From NCBI RefSeq assembly GCF_023703415.1, contig NZ_JAGMTU010000003.1:372001-436000 (forward strand): DNA of 64,000 nt, written 5' to 3'. Positions 41,695 to 49,528 of the stretch are shown piece by piece. Position 1 is the first letter of the stretch, and each line of letters opens with the position of its first letter. The position numbers and the translations under genes were made by a program. This stretch comes from Microbacterium sp. USTB-Y. GTDB lineage: Bacteria; Actinomycetota; Actinomycetes; Actinomycetales; Microbacteriaceae. A model generated the notes under the pieces. It did not search any database. It had not been told where the DNA came from and saw only the letters and a list, made by a program, of their open reading frames with translations.

Positions 41695-41920
41695 CGGACT
41701 TCCTTCCGTCTGAGAGGCATCGTCGCCTGTGTCGCACGACTCTCGCTCGACCCGGAAGAAGCATTCAAGGAGTAATCGGGAATTCGTCTCCTCGTTGCGC
41801 CGCGATTGTCGGAGGACAGCGATCAGGCACCCTCCTCCACACACGATGAATCGCCGAATACGTCTTTATTCCTCACTATGTGCGGAACAGAATCAGAGGA
41901 AGTACGACGGAGGGATCGTG
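41695..41920. promoter_or_regulatory. Divergent control region of the polysaccharide importer and its regulator
   Basis: 226 bases, AT-richer than the surroundings. It includes an inverted repeat GAATA-CGTCTT-TATTC (41856-41871) followed by CCTC. The string TTTATTCCTC, with ACGT just before it, recurs on the minus strand upstream of the lyase gene (49406-49425). This is a candidate operator for the GntR/LacI hybrid. Confidence 0.45.
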
Positions 41921-43051
41921 ATGGCCGGAAAGCGCGGGACACCCGTGCGCGACGCGGAGTCGCGCGGATTGAAGTTCGAGATCCTCGCCGACCAGCTGCG
42001 CCGCGGGATCCTGGCCGGGACCTGGACCGCGGGGCAGAAGCTCCCGACCGAGCAGGAGCTCTCCAAGGAGACCGGGCTGTCGCTGACCACCGTGCGACGC
42101 GCGTTCGACGAGCTCGTCGCCGAGCGCATCGTCGTGCGCCGCCAGGGCGCGGGCAGCTTCGTCGCGCACGCCCGACCGCGCGAGGAGCGTGCGCGACGGC
42201 GCATCGGCGTCCTGCTGCCCGATACCCAGCACTACTACCCACGGGTGCTGCAGGGCATCGACGAATCGCTCTCCGCGGCGGGCGCCTCGCTGCAGCTCGC
42301 CACGTACCGGTATCAGCCCGAGCGCGAGGACGACGCCATCGCGTCGCTGCTCGACGCCGGCGTGGACGGCCTCCTGCTGGCGCCGACGCTCACCGGGATC
42401 GAGGATCCGCTCGCGCGCTCCCGGGAGCTCACGGCGCTGCCCGTGCCCGTGGTCCTCGTGGAGCGCAGCCTGCACGGCATCGGCCCCGCCGACACCACGG
42501 AGCACGTGTGCTCGGACCACGCCGGCGGCGCGTACGACGCGGTCGTGCACCTCGCCCGCCTCGGGCACACGCGCATCGCACTGCTCACGCGCTCGCGCAC
42601 GGTCACCGAGTTCGGGGTCGTGCAGGGCTATCGCAGCGCGGTCGCCGACCTCGGGCTCATCGCGGATCTGGAGTTCTCGCAGGCCAAGAGCGAGTGGGAG
42701 GCCGATTCCGCCGAGTCGGCGTTCCGCGCGCTGCGCGCCTTCGACGCGACGGCGGCGCTCGTGTTCGGCGATCGCGAAGCGGCCATGCTCGAAGGCGCCG
42801 CGCGCCGCGGCGGAGTCCGCGTGCCCGACGACGTCGCGCTGGTCTCGTACGACGACGAGTTCGCCGATCTCGCCGAGGTGCCGCTGACCGCGGTCGCGCC
42901 ACCGAAGTACCGCATCGGACGGATGGCCGCCGACGTCATGCTGCGCCGCCTCGTCGAGGGCGACGAGTGCCCACTGCACCAGATCAGACTTCGACCGCGC
43001 ATCGTGATCCGCCGATCCTGCGGCGCGGGCGACCGAGACGACGAACACTGA
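41921..43051 (+). CDS. GntR-type HTH / LacI-type sensor transcriptional regulator
   Basis: A 376-aa regulator. Residues 1-85 are a GntR winged helix (ADQLRRGILAGTWTAGQKLP, TEQELSKETGLSLTTVRRAF, RRQGAGSFVA). Residues about 95-365 are a LacI/ribose-binding-type sugar sensor (RIGVLLPDTQHYYPRVLQGI, DGLLLAPTLTGI, VALVSYDDEFADLAEVPLTA). This is the architecture of AraR. Sensor domains of this kind bind the sugar that releases the repressor. The ATG follows GGAGGG by six bases. It is divergent from the importer operon and precedes the oxidoreductase and sulfatase genes, so it likely controls the whole locus. Confidence 0.92.
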   Translation: MAGKRGTPVRDAESRGLKFEILADQLRRGILAGTWTAGQKLPTEQELSKETGLSLTTVRRAFDELVAERIVVRRQGAGSFVAHARPREERARRRIGVLLPDTQHYYPRVLQGIDESLSAAGASLQLATYRYQPEREDDAIASLLDAGVDGLLLAPTLTGIEDPLARSRELTALPVPVVLVERSLHGIGPADTTEHVCSDHAGGAYDAVVHLARLGHTRIALLTRSRTVTEFGVVQGYRSAVADLGLIADLEFSQAKSEWEADSAESAFRALRAFDATAALVFGDREAAMLEGAARRGGVRVPDDVALVSYDDEFADLAEVPLTAVAPPKYRIGRMAADVMLRRLVEGDECPLHQIRLRPRIVIRRSCGAGDRDDEH

Positions 43052-43060
43052 GGAGAACAC

Positions 43061-44053
43061 GTGCGCATCGGATTGATCGGGGCGGGAGCAGTCGCCTCGT
43101 TCCACATCACGGCCGCCTCCGTGCTGGACGGGATCGAGCTGACCGCGGTCTGCGACATCGACGAGCAGGCGGCACGGCGGGCGACCGCCGGCACGGGAGT
43201 CGCCGTGTTCACCGATCATCGACGGATGCTGCAAGCCGGCCTCGTCGATGCGGTGATCGTGAACACTCCCCACTCCCTGCACCTGCCGATCGCCGAGGAC
43301 GCGGCTGCGGCGAGCGTGCACGTGCTCGTAGAGAAGCCGATGGCCACGAGCGTCGCCGACTGCGACCGGCTGATCGCGGCGTGCCGCGCGGCGGGGGTCG
43401 CCCTGACCGTGGGACACATCCAGCACTTCCTTCCGGAGAAGCGGGCAGCCGCCCGCGTGATCGCCTCGGGCGAGCTGGGCCGGGTCCGCATGATCCGCGA
43501 CAACCGCAGCACCGACTACCGCCCCGGAACCCGGTCGGCCTGGTTCTTCTCCCCCGAGATCGCCGGTGGCGGCGCGCTGATCAACATCGGCGGTCACTGC
43601 CTGGATCGGTCGCTCTGGCTGGGCGGGGGGCGCGCGGTGGAGATGCTCGCCGACACGGCGAGCCGGTTCGGATCTCCTGTCGAGACCGACGGCAGCATGC
43701 AGCTGCTCCTCGACAACGGCGTGGGCGTGACGATCTCGGTCATCAGCGACCCGGCCACGCGGAGCGACAGCATGACGATCGTGTGCGAGAGGGGCGTGAT
43801 CGAGGTGGATCCGCGTCACGGCACGACGGTGCACGTCGACGGTCGCACCCGCACCGTCCACGAGAGCGGTCCCGACGACATCCAGGACGCCTTCACGGCG
43901 CAACTGGCGGACTTCGCCGCGGTCGTCGGCGGTGCGGCGCCCACCGTCCCCCTCGCCCATGCGCGGCACGTCGTCGAGCTGGTCCTCGCCGCCTACCGCT
44001 CGGCAGAGACCGGTACCGCGGTCTCGTTCGCCGCCGCGGAGGCCCTCACATGA
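43061..44053 (+). CDS. Gfo/Idh/MocA family oxidoreductase
   Basis: A 330-aa NAD(P)-dependent sugar or cyclitol dehydrogenase. The N-terminal Rossmann motif is RIGLIGAGAVASFHI, followed by ELTAVCDIDEQAARR, VIVNTPHSLHLPIAEDAAAA and the EKP catalytic motif VLVEKPMATS. The C-terminal half is the alpha/beta substrate domain with GGGALINIGGHCLDRSLWLG. The start is GTG after GAGGAG, ten bases from the regulator stop. It overlaps the sulfatase start by four bases (ATGA). Within this locus it probably processes a sugar released from the polysaccharide. Confidence 0.9.
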   Translation: MRIGLIGAGAVASFHITAASVLDGIELTAVCDIDEQAARRATAGTGVAVFTDHRRMLQAGLVDAVIVNTPHSLHLPIAEDAAAASVHVLVEKPMATSVADCDRLIAACRAAGVALTVGHIQHFLPEKRAAARVIASGELGRVRMIRDNRSTDYRPGTRSAWFFSPEIAGGGALINIGGHCLDRSLWLGGGRAVEMLADTASRFGSPVETDGSMQLLLDNGVGVTISVISDPATRSDSMTIVCERGVIEVDPRHGTTVHVDGRTRTVHESGPDDIQDAFTAQLADFAAVVGGAAPTVPLAHARHVVELVLAAYRSAETGTAVSFAAAEALT

Positions 44054-45465
44054 CCGGATCCCGCCGCAACCTCATCCTGATCGTCAGCGACGATCAGGGC
44101 CCCTGGGCGCTCGGTGCCGCCGGGAACGCTGAGATCCGCACCCCGGTGCTCGACGGCCTCGCCCGCCGTGGCGTGCGCCTGGAGCGCTTCTTCTGCGCGT
44201 CGCCGGTGTGCTCACCCGCGCGCGCGAGTCTGCTGACCGGGCAGATCCCGTCGACGCACGGCGTGCACGACTACCTCGGCGGCGCCCATGTCGGCCCGGA
44301 CAGCCGCGACTACCTGCGGGACCTGCCCACGCTGACGGACGCGCTCGCCGATGCCGGATACCGCCTCGGCCTCTCCGGGAAGTGGCATCTCGGCGCGAGC
44401 GACGTGCCGCGGCGCGGCTTCGTGCACTGGTACGCGCTGGAGGGCGGCGGCAGCCCCTATCACGACGCGGTGATGTACCGGGATGGAACGGCCGAGCACG
44501 TCACGGACTACCTCACCGACGTCATCGCCGACGATGCGGCGGCCTTCATCGACGCCGAGCAGGGGCAGGACGCGCCGTTCTTCCTCGCGATCAACTTCAC
44601 CGCGCCGCATCGCCCGTTCGCCGGGGAGCATCCGGAGGAGTTCACCGCCCTGTATCGCGACTGCGCCTTCGACACCTGCCCTCAGGAGACGCCGCACCCG
44701 TGGCTGCAGACCAAGGACGGCGCCCCGATCGGAGGCGAGGCCGATACCCGCGAGGCACTGATCGGCTACTTCGCCTCGGTCACCGCCATGGATGCCGCCA
44801 TCGGTCGCGTCCTCGAGCGGCTCCGCACGCACGGCATCGAGGAAGACACGATCGTGGTGTTCCTCAGCGACAACGGGTTCAGCTGCGGCCAGCACGGCTT
44901 CTGGGGCAAAGGCAACGGCACGTTCCCGATGAACATGTACGACGAGTCGGTGATGGTGCCTTTCCTCATCTCCGCGCCGGGGCTGCTTCCCGGCGGAACG
45001 GTCCACGACCAGCTGCTCAGCGCCTACGACCTGCCCGCCACCCTGCTCGATCTGATCGACCGGGATCCGGCGGTCTTCGAAGAGGGCCCTGGACGAAGCT
45101 TCGCGGACCTGCTGCGCGACGGCACGACCACGGATCCGGACCGCCCGGTGGTCGTGCACAGCGAATACGGCCCGGCCCGGATGATCCGCACACGGGAGCG
45201 CAAGTACGTGCACCGGGCGCCCTACGGCCCCCATGAGCTCTACGACCTTGTGCAGGATCCGCAGGAGCGCGTCAATCTCGCCGAGGATCCGGCACACGCC
45301 GACGATGTCGCGGTGCTGCGCCGGCTGCTCTGGGAGTGGTTCGCCGCGCACAGCACCGAGGACGCCGACGGGGTCGCCCTGCCGGTGATGGGCTCGGGCC
45401 AGCTCCGCCCCCTCGACGGCGACCCGCTGGGCGCCTTCGACGAGCCGGACTGGGACGGCGCCTGA
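44050..45465 (+). CDS. Formylglycine-dependent sulfatase
   Basis: A 471-aa type I sulfatase, probably cytoplasmic because no signal peptide is present. The opening RRNLILIVSDDQGPWALGA supplies the calcium-binding aspartates. The signature SPVCSPARASLLTG contains C-x-P-x-R, whose cysteine must be oxidised to formylglycine by a generating enzyme encoded elsewhere. Further family motifs are SGKWHLGASDVPRRGF, NFTAPHRPF and VFLSDNGFSCGQHGFWGKGN. It overlaps the oxidoreductase stop (ATGA). It should remove sulfate from imported sugars. It converges with a second sulfatase, with only six bases between the stops. Confidence 0.93.
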   Translation: MTGSRRNLILIVSDDQGPWALGAAGNAEIRTPVLDGLARRGVRLERFFCASPVCSPARASLLTGQIPSTHGVHDYLGGAHVGPDSRDYLRDLPTLTDALADAGYRLGLSGKWHLGASDVPRRGFVHWYALEGGGSPYHDAVMYRDGTAEHVTDYLTDVIADDAAAFIDAEQGQDAPFFLAINFTAPHRPFAGEHPEEFTALYRDCAFDTCPQETPHPWLQTKDGAPIGGEADTREALIGYFASVTAMDAAIGRVLERLRTHGIEEDTIVVFLSDNGFSCGQHGFWGKGNGTFPMNMYDESVMVPFLISAPGLLPGGTVHDQLLSAYDLPATLLDLIDRDPAVFEEGPGRSFADLLRDGTTTDPDRPVVVHSEYGPARMIRTRERKYVHRAPYGPHELYDLVQDPQERVNLAEDPAHADDVAVLRRLLWEWFAAHSTEDADGVALPVMGSGQLRPLDGDPLGAFDEPDWDGA

Positions 45466-45471
45466 GAGCTC

Positions 45472-46863
45472 TCAACCGGTGACGGCCGGGTAGGCGTCCG
45501 CGAGTGCGGCAGCGCCTTCCCAGGCGTCGTCGGCCTCGGCCAGGGCTGCGGCGAGCGCGGTCGCGAGCCGGTGCGCCGCCGGAGCCTGCGGAGCGCTGTC
45601 GAGTTCGAACGGGTCGGCGACGAGGTCGAAGAACTGCACGTCCAGGCCCTGATCCGGATGCCACACCGCGACGAGCTTGCCCGTCGTCGTGCGCAGGCCG
45701 CGTGCGCTGCTCGGGTCCGAGCGGGATGCGTGGCGGGCGTACACCGTCGCGTCGTCAGCGTCGGCCTCGGCCTGCCCTCGCAGCACCGGGGCGCGGTCGC
45801 GGCCGACCATCCGCGGATCCGTCGCCGCGATGCCGGCGAGGCCGAGGATCGTCGGCGCGACGTCGAGCGAGTCGATCACGGCGTCGCACGACCCGGGCGG
45901 GACGAGCGCGGGCGAGTGCACGATGAGCGGCACGCGCATCGACTCCTCGTAGGCGACGTTCTTGTAGAGCAGCCCGTGGCTGCCGAGCTGCATCCCGTGA
46001 TCGGACGTGAACAGGATGACGGTCGGGCGGGGGTCATCGAGGGCGGCGACCGCGGCGGCGAGGCGACCGACCTGCTCATCGACCCCGGTGATCGCCGCGA
46101 AGTAGTCGCGGGCGATGGCCGCGGCCTCGGCGGCGATCGGGGTGCCGTGGGCGACGTTGGGACGGTTCAGCAGGGTGCGCTCGTCAAGCTCCGCATACGC
46201 GGCGCGATAGCGGTCGGGCACCTGGTCGAACGGCTGATGGGGCGGGTTCAGCGACACCATGAGCGCGAACGGGCCGTCACCGCCCTCCCGGAGGAACGCG
46301 ATCGCGACGTCGGTCTCGTGCGCGGCCGACCACTGGTCGACATCGATGCGCTCGTCCCGCCCGGCGTCGGTCGTCCAGTAGTGCGGTGCGAGGTGTCGGT
46401 CGGCGGCGCCGTAGGAGTACCAGTAGTCGAACCCGAAGCGGCGGGTCGGCGACGACCAGGCGTCCCACACCTTGCCGTCGTCCCGGCGCCCCTCGCCGTA
46501 GCGCTCGTCTGCGGCGACCGGGGGCTCCAGATGCCATTTGCCGATGTAGCCGGTACGCCAGCCCTGCGCGCGCAGCACGCTCGCCCAGGTCGGCAGACCG
46601 TCCCGCAGCCCCACGCCGTCCTGCGCGGTCTCGGAGTTGACGTTCAGCGTGACGCCGTTCACCTGCGGCCTCATGCCGGTGAGGAACATGGCGCGGTGCG
46701 GACTGCACACCGGGTACGAGCTCACCGCGTGACGCACCACGATCCCCTCGGCCGCGAGCCGGTCGAGATGCGGCGTCCGTACCGGATCGGATCCCGTGCT
46801 GCCGAGCGCGGCGGCGCGGAACTGGTCGGCCATGACGATGAGGATGTTGGGGCGTTGTGAAAT
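45472..46863 (-). CDS. Formylglycine-dependent sulfatase with probable ATT start
   Basis: A 463-aa sulfatase if started at ATT. The signature YPVCSPHRAMFLTGMRP has C-x-P-x-R; other motifs are IGKWHLEPP, LNPPHQPFD and LFTSDHGMQLGSHGL. Starting at the first ATG (46833) would remove the conserved first strand, which reads RPNILIVMADQFR in all relatives, so translation must begin upstream. No ATG, GTG or TTG is in frame there. An ATT at 46861-46863 lies four bases after GGGAGG and would give M-S-Q-R-P-N-I. The gene follows the family 8 lyase in one operon. Confidence 0.85.
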   Translation of the reverse strand: MSQRPNILIVMADQFRAAALGSTGSDPVRTPHLDRLAAEGIVVRHAVSSYPVCSPHRAMFLTGMRPQVNGVTLNVNSETAQDGVGLRDGLPTWASVLRAQGWRTGYIGKWHLEPPVAADERYGEGRRDDGKVWDAWSSPTRRFGFDYWYSYGAADRHLAPHYWTTDAGRDERIDVDQWSAAHETDVAIAFLREGGDGPFALMVSLNPPHQPFDQVPDRYRAAYAELDERTLLNRPNVAHGTPIAAEAAAIARDYFAAITGVDEQVGRLAAAVAALDDPRPTVILFTSDHGMQLGSHGLLYKNVAYEESMRVPLIVHSPALVPPGSCDAVIDSLDVAPTILGLAGIAATDPRMVGRDRAPVLRGQAEADADDATVYARHASRSDPSSARGLRTTTGKLVAVWHPDQGLDVQFFDLVADPFELDSAPQAPAAHRLATALAAALAEADDAWEGAAALADAYPAVTG

Positions 46864-46941
46864 GATGCCTCCCTGTGGGCGGGTCTTCGCCGGCAGGCGC
46901 GGTGCCCGCCGAAGTGATCGGTGCCTCCTGTGAGGATCTCG

Positions 46942-49356
46942 TCAGCGCTGCAGGACGAACTCCACCGTCCGACCGGCTGCGGCCGACACGTCGACCGTGA
47001 CGCGGGCCCCGTCCGCGCGTCGCACGACGGAGACGCGGCCGGCGTCCGGGCCGTTGGCTCTACTCACCGTCGTGTTCGCCAGATCGATCACGATCGTCGC
47101 CTCCTTCTGAGTGGGCTCGCTCACCGAGATCCGCGTCATGCCCGGCGTCTTGCGCAGGATCACGCAGGCGGCTCGGTCCACGCTCACCTCCCCCACGCTT
47201 CCGGCCTTCCAGAACGCGGCGGCGATGACGTGCGGTGCGGGCTGGATCGCCTGGGCCGTCTCGTCGTTTCGCAGGACCTGCACCGGGGGGTTCTGCGCGA
47301 GCGCGGCGGTCGTGGCGGCGTCGGCACCGGGACGCAGGAGATATGCATAGCCGCCGGAGGCATTCGCCCCGACGCCGTGCGAGAGGGTCAGCGTGGCGTA
47401 CGTACGCTGCTGCAGGACGCCCGTGCCTGCCGCCTTGTTCGTGTTGTTGCGCTGCCACGAACCCTGCCTGCCGCCGATGCTCGCGGTGAGCGGTGCGGAT
47501 CCGTCGAGGAAGACATAACCGCCGACATCCTCGAGGTGCGCCCAATGAGCACCCGGAAGCGTGCTCTCGTCGGAGATGTCGTGGCCATCCACGATGAGAC
47601 GCCTTCCGGCCGTGCCCAGGTTGCGGTGCTCGACGACCGTGCGCACCTCGCTCGTGCTGCGCGTCGAGATGCCGGTCCCGAGGGCGACCACGGCGTCGGG
47701 CAGGGCGAACCACGCCTTGCGAGCCTGGAGACCGGTGCCTCCCGGCGCGACCAGATGCATCGCCGCAAGCGCCATGTCCTCGAAGGTCGCGCCACCGGTC
47801 CATTCGTTCTGCGGAGTACGCGCTCCCCACTCCCCCTCGGGGTTCTTCGGCAGCGGGGTCAGATCGACCGTGGTACCGGGAGGCGCGTCGAGATCGGACG
47901 TGGCCCAGAACTCGTCGTCGAACGCGTTCTCCTGGCCGGCGAGGTACAGATAGGTCATCCCCTGGCTCGTCTTGGCTCCGAGGAAGTTCTCGTCGGGCGT
48001 GCCCTCATTCCAGGCGATGCGGTTCGAGCACATGGCCACGCACAGCGCCCACTCTCCGTCCGCCGAGCGGTGCACCAGACGATCCATGGCGGGGAACAGC
48101 TTCGGCCCGCGGGGATCCGGCACCGAGGGCGTATCGGACGCCAGGAGCTCCGTGACCAGCGACAGCCGGACGATGTTCGTCGATGCCCTGATCTCCGCCG
48201 CGGAGTTGCTTTCGATCCACTGCCGGCACAGACCCCGCCAGCGAGCAGCGGTTTCGGCGTCGGCGGACTGCGCGAGACGCAGGGCGTACTCGATGAGGCC
48301 GTCGCCGTCGTCGATGCTCCGCTCCGCGAAGCGGGAGACGGCCCGCCCGCGCACCGCGTCCATCATCTGGCCACGGAACATCACGGGTGCGAACGAATCG
48401 TCGACCGCGCTGGTGATGTTGACGCGGGTCGGATCCGTGATGTCGAACGAGGAACCGGCGACGAGGGCGAACAGCTTCGCGAGCCCGCCGAGCAGCACCA
48501 GCCCGTACGTGCCCGTGTAGCCGATCGTGGAGTGCTGCACGAACGAACCGTCGCGGAAGAACCCGTTGCCCTCCGTGACGTACTGCCAGCTGTCGCTCAG
48601 CGCGGCCACCGCGGCCTTCAGCAGGTCGGCGTCGGGCTGCACGATCGAACGCACGATGATGCTCTGGCAGATGTCCACCCGATTGGCCGCGTCCGAGAGC
48701 TGAACCCCGCTGGGGTGCAGTTGCATCCGCGGATCACGGTTCGGGAGGAAGTGGTCGATCGCGGCGCAATAGGCGTCCACCTCGTCCGTGGACAGGTGAT
48801 CATGAACGATCGCCATCGTGCTGGCGAGCGGCTGCGGCGCTCCGATGTTCCAGGACCACCAGTTCCCCCACCACGCCGTCCCCGTGTTGAAGATCCGCTC
48901 ATTCATGTGCGCCAGACCGCGGACGATCACGTCGAGCACCGCTGTCGACCCCTCGTGTTTGGATCCCGGGGTCGCCCAGGACACCGCCAAGGTCTGGATG
49001 CCGACGTAGTTCATCCGCATGGAATTGGATCGGGCGATGTCACTCGCCCCGATCGCCCAGTCCTGGTCGGAGAAGTAGCGCGTCGCCGTGGGGCTCACCT
49101 TGTCGAGCAGCGCATCGGCGGCTTGGTCCTGACGTGCGATCGCATCGGCGAAGACGCCGGGCGAGGCAGCCACGATCGCCCGTCCGGTCAGGGTCTCCAC
49201 CCAGCGAAGGCGCAGCGCCTCGATCTCGGGCACACCGACCGCGAGGGGCCGTGTCGCTGCGGCGGCGTGCGGCGGACGGGACAGGTCGGCGAACAGCGCA
49301 GCAGCGGCGGCCAGGCCGCCGAGCTGCAGCACGGTGCGGCGGTTGAGAGCAGGCAT
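46942..49356 (-). CDS. Tat-exported polysaccharide lyase family 8 (hyaluronate/chondroitin lyase type)
   Basis: An 804-aa secreted lyase that would cleave uronic-acid polysaccharides by beta-elimination. The signal is twin-arginine (ALNRRTVLQLGGLAAAAAL). The alpha-toroid domain shows the aromatic patch WGNWWSWNIGAPQPL and the catalytic residues in order: Asn in DAANRVDICQS, His in DGSFVQHS and Tyr in GYTGTYG. Beta-sandwich domains follow to the end. The length is typical of the family (hyaluronate, chondroitin AC and xanthan lyases); the sulfatases nearby favour chondroitin sulfate. GAAGGGG precedes the ATG. It is first in an operon with the sulfatase at 45472. Confidence 0.93.
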   Translation of the reverse strand: MPALNRRTVLQLGGLAAAAALFADLSRPPHAAAATRPLAVGVPEIEALRLRWVETLTGRAIVAASPGVFADAIARQDQAADALLDKVSPTATRYFSDQDWAIGASDIARSNSMRMNYVGIQTLAVSWATPGSKHEGSTAVLDVIVRGLAHMNERIFNTGTAWWGNWWSWNIGAPQPLASTMAIVHDHLSTDEVDAYCAAIDHFLPNRDPRMQLHPSGVQLSDAANRVDICQSIIVRSIVQPDADLLKAAVAALSDSWQYVTEGNGFFRDGSFVQHSTIGYTGTYGLVLLGGLAKLFALVAGSSFDITDPTRVNITSAVDDSFAPVMFRGQMMDAVRGRAVSRFAERSIDDGDGLIEYALRLAQSADAETAARWRGLCRQWIESNSAAEIRASTNIVRLSLVTELLASDTPSVPDPRGPKLFPAMDRLVHRSADGEWALCVAMCSNRIAWNEGTPDENFLGAKTSQGMTYLYLAGQENAFDDEFWATSDLDAPPGTTVDLTPLPKNPEGEWGARTPQNEWTGGATFEDMALAAMHLVAPGGTGLQARKAWFALPDAVVALGTGISTRSTSEVRTVVEHRNLGTAGRRLIVDGHDISDESTLPGAHWAHLEDVGGYVFLDGSAPLTASIGGRQGSWQRNNTNKAAGTGVLQQRTYATLTLSHGVGANASGGYAYLLRPGADAATTAALAQNPPVQVLRNDETAQAIQPAPHVIAAAFWKAGSVGEVSVDRAACVILRKTPGMTRISVSEPTQKEATIVIDLANTTVSRANGPDAGRVSVVRRADGARVTVDVSAAAGRTVEFVLQR

Positions 49357-49405
49357 GCGAACCCCTTCGGTCGTCTCTGCGGACGAGGCTAGAAGGCGAT
49401 TGCAA

Positions 49406-49425
49406 GAGGAATAAACGTGGAATCC
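49406..49425 (-). promoter_or_regulatory. Candidate operator upstream of the lyase operon
   Basis: On the minus strand, GGATTCC then ACGTTTATTCCTC; the last part matches the element at 41860-41873 (ACGTC, then TTTATTCCTC). This suggests common control of the lyase and importer operons by the GntR/LacI hybrid. Confidence 0.4.
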
Positions 49426-49478
49426 GAGGGAGCATCCGGCGCTCGCAGGACGTGCGCCGGGCACACCTGAGATCGGAC

Positions 49479-49507
49479 GGACGCGGCTCCCGCAGGAGCG
49501 CGCGTCC
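49479..49507 (-). terminator. Hairpin after the alpha-glucosidase operon
   Basis: Stem GGACGCGGCTCC with GGAGCGCGCGTCC (one bulge) closing a CGCA loop, about 20 bases after the GH13 stop. No T-run is present. Confidence 0.5.
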
Positions 49508-49528
49508 GCCCGACCGCATCGGGCCGGC

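Noticed and set aside
43029..43046. GGCGACCGAGACGA at the end of the GntR/LacI hybrid gene, matching part of the dispersed repeat
   Set aside because: Only 14 bases match and they lie in coding sequence; this could be chance or a remnant, and I could not separate the two.
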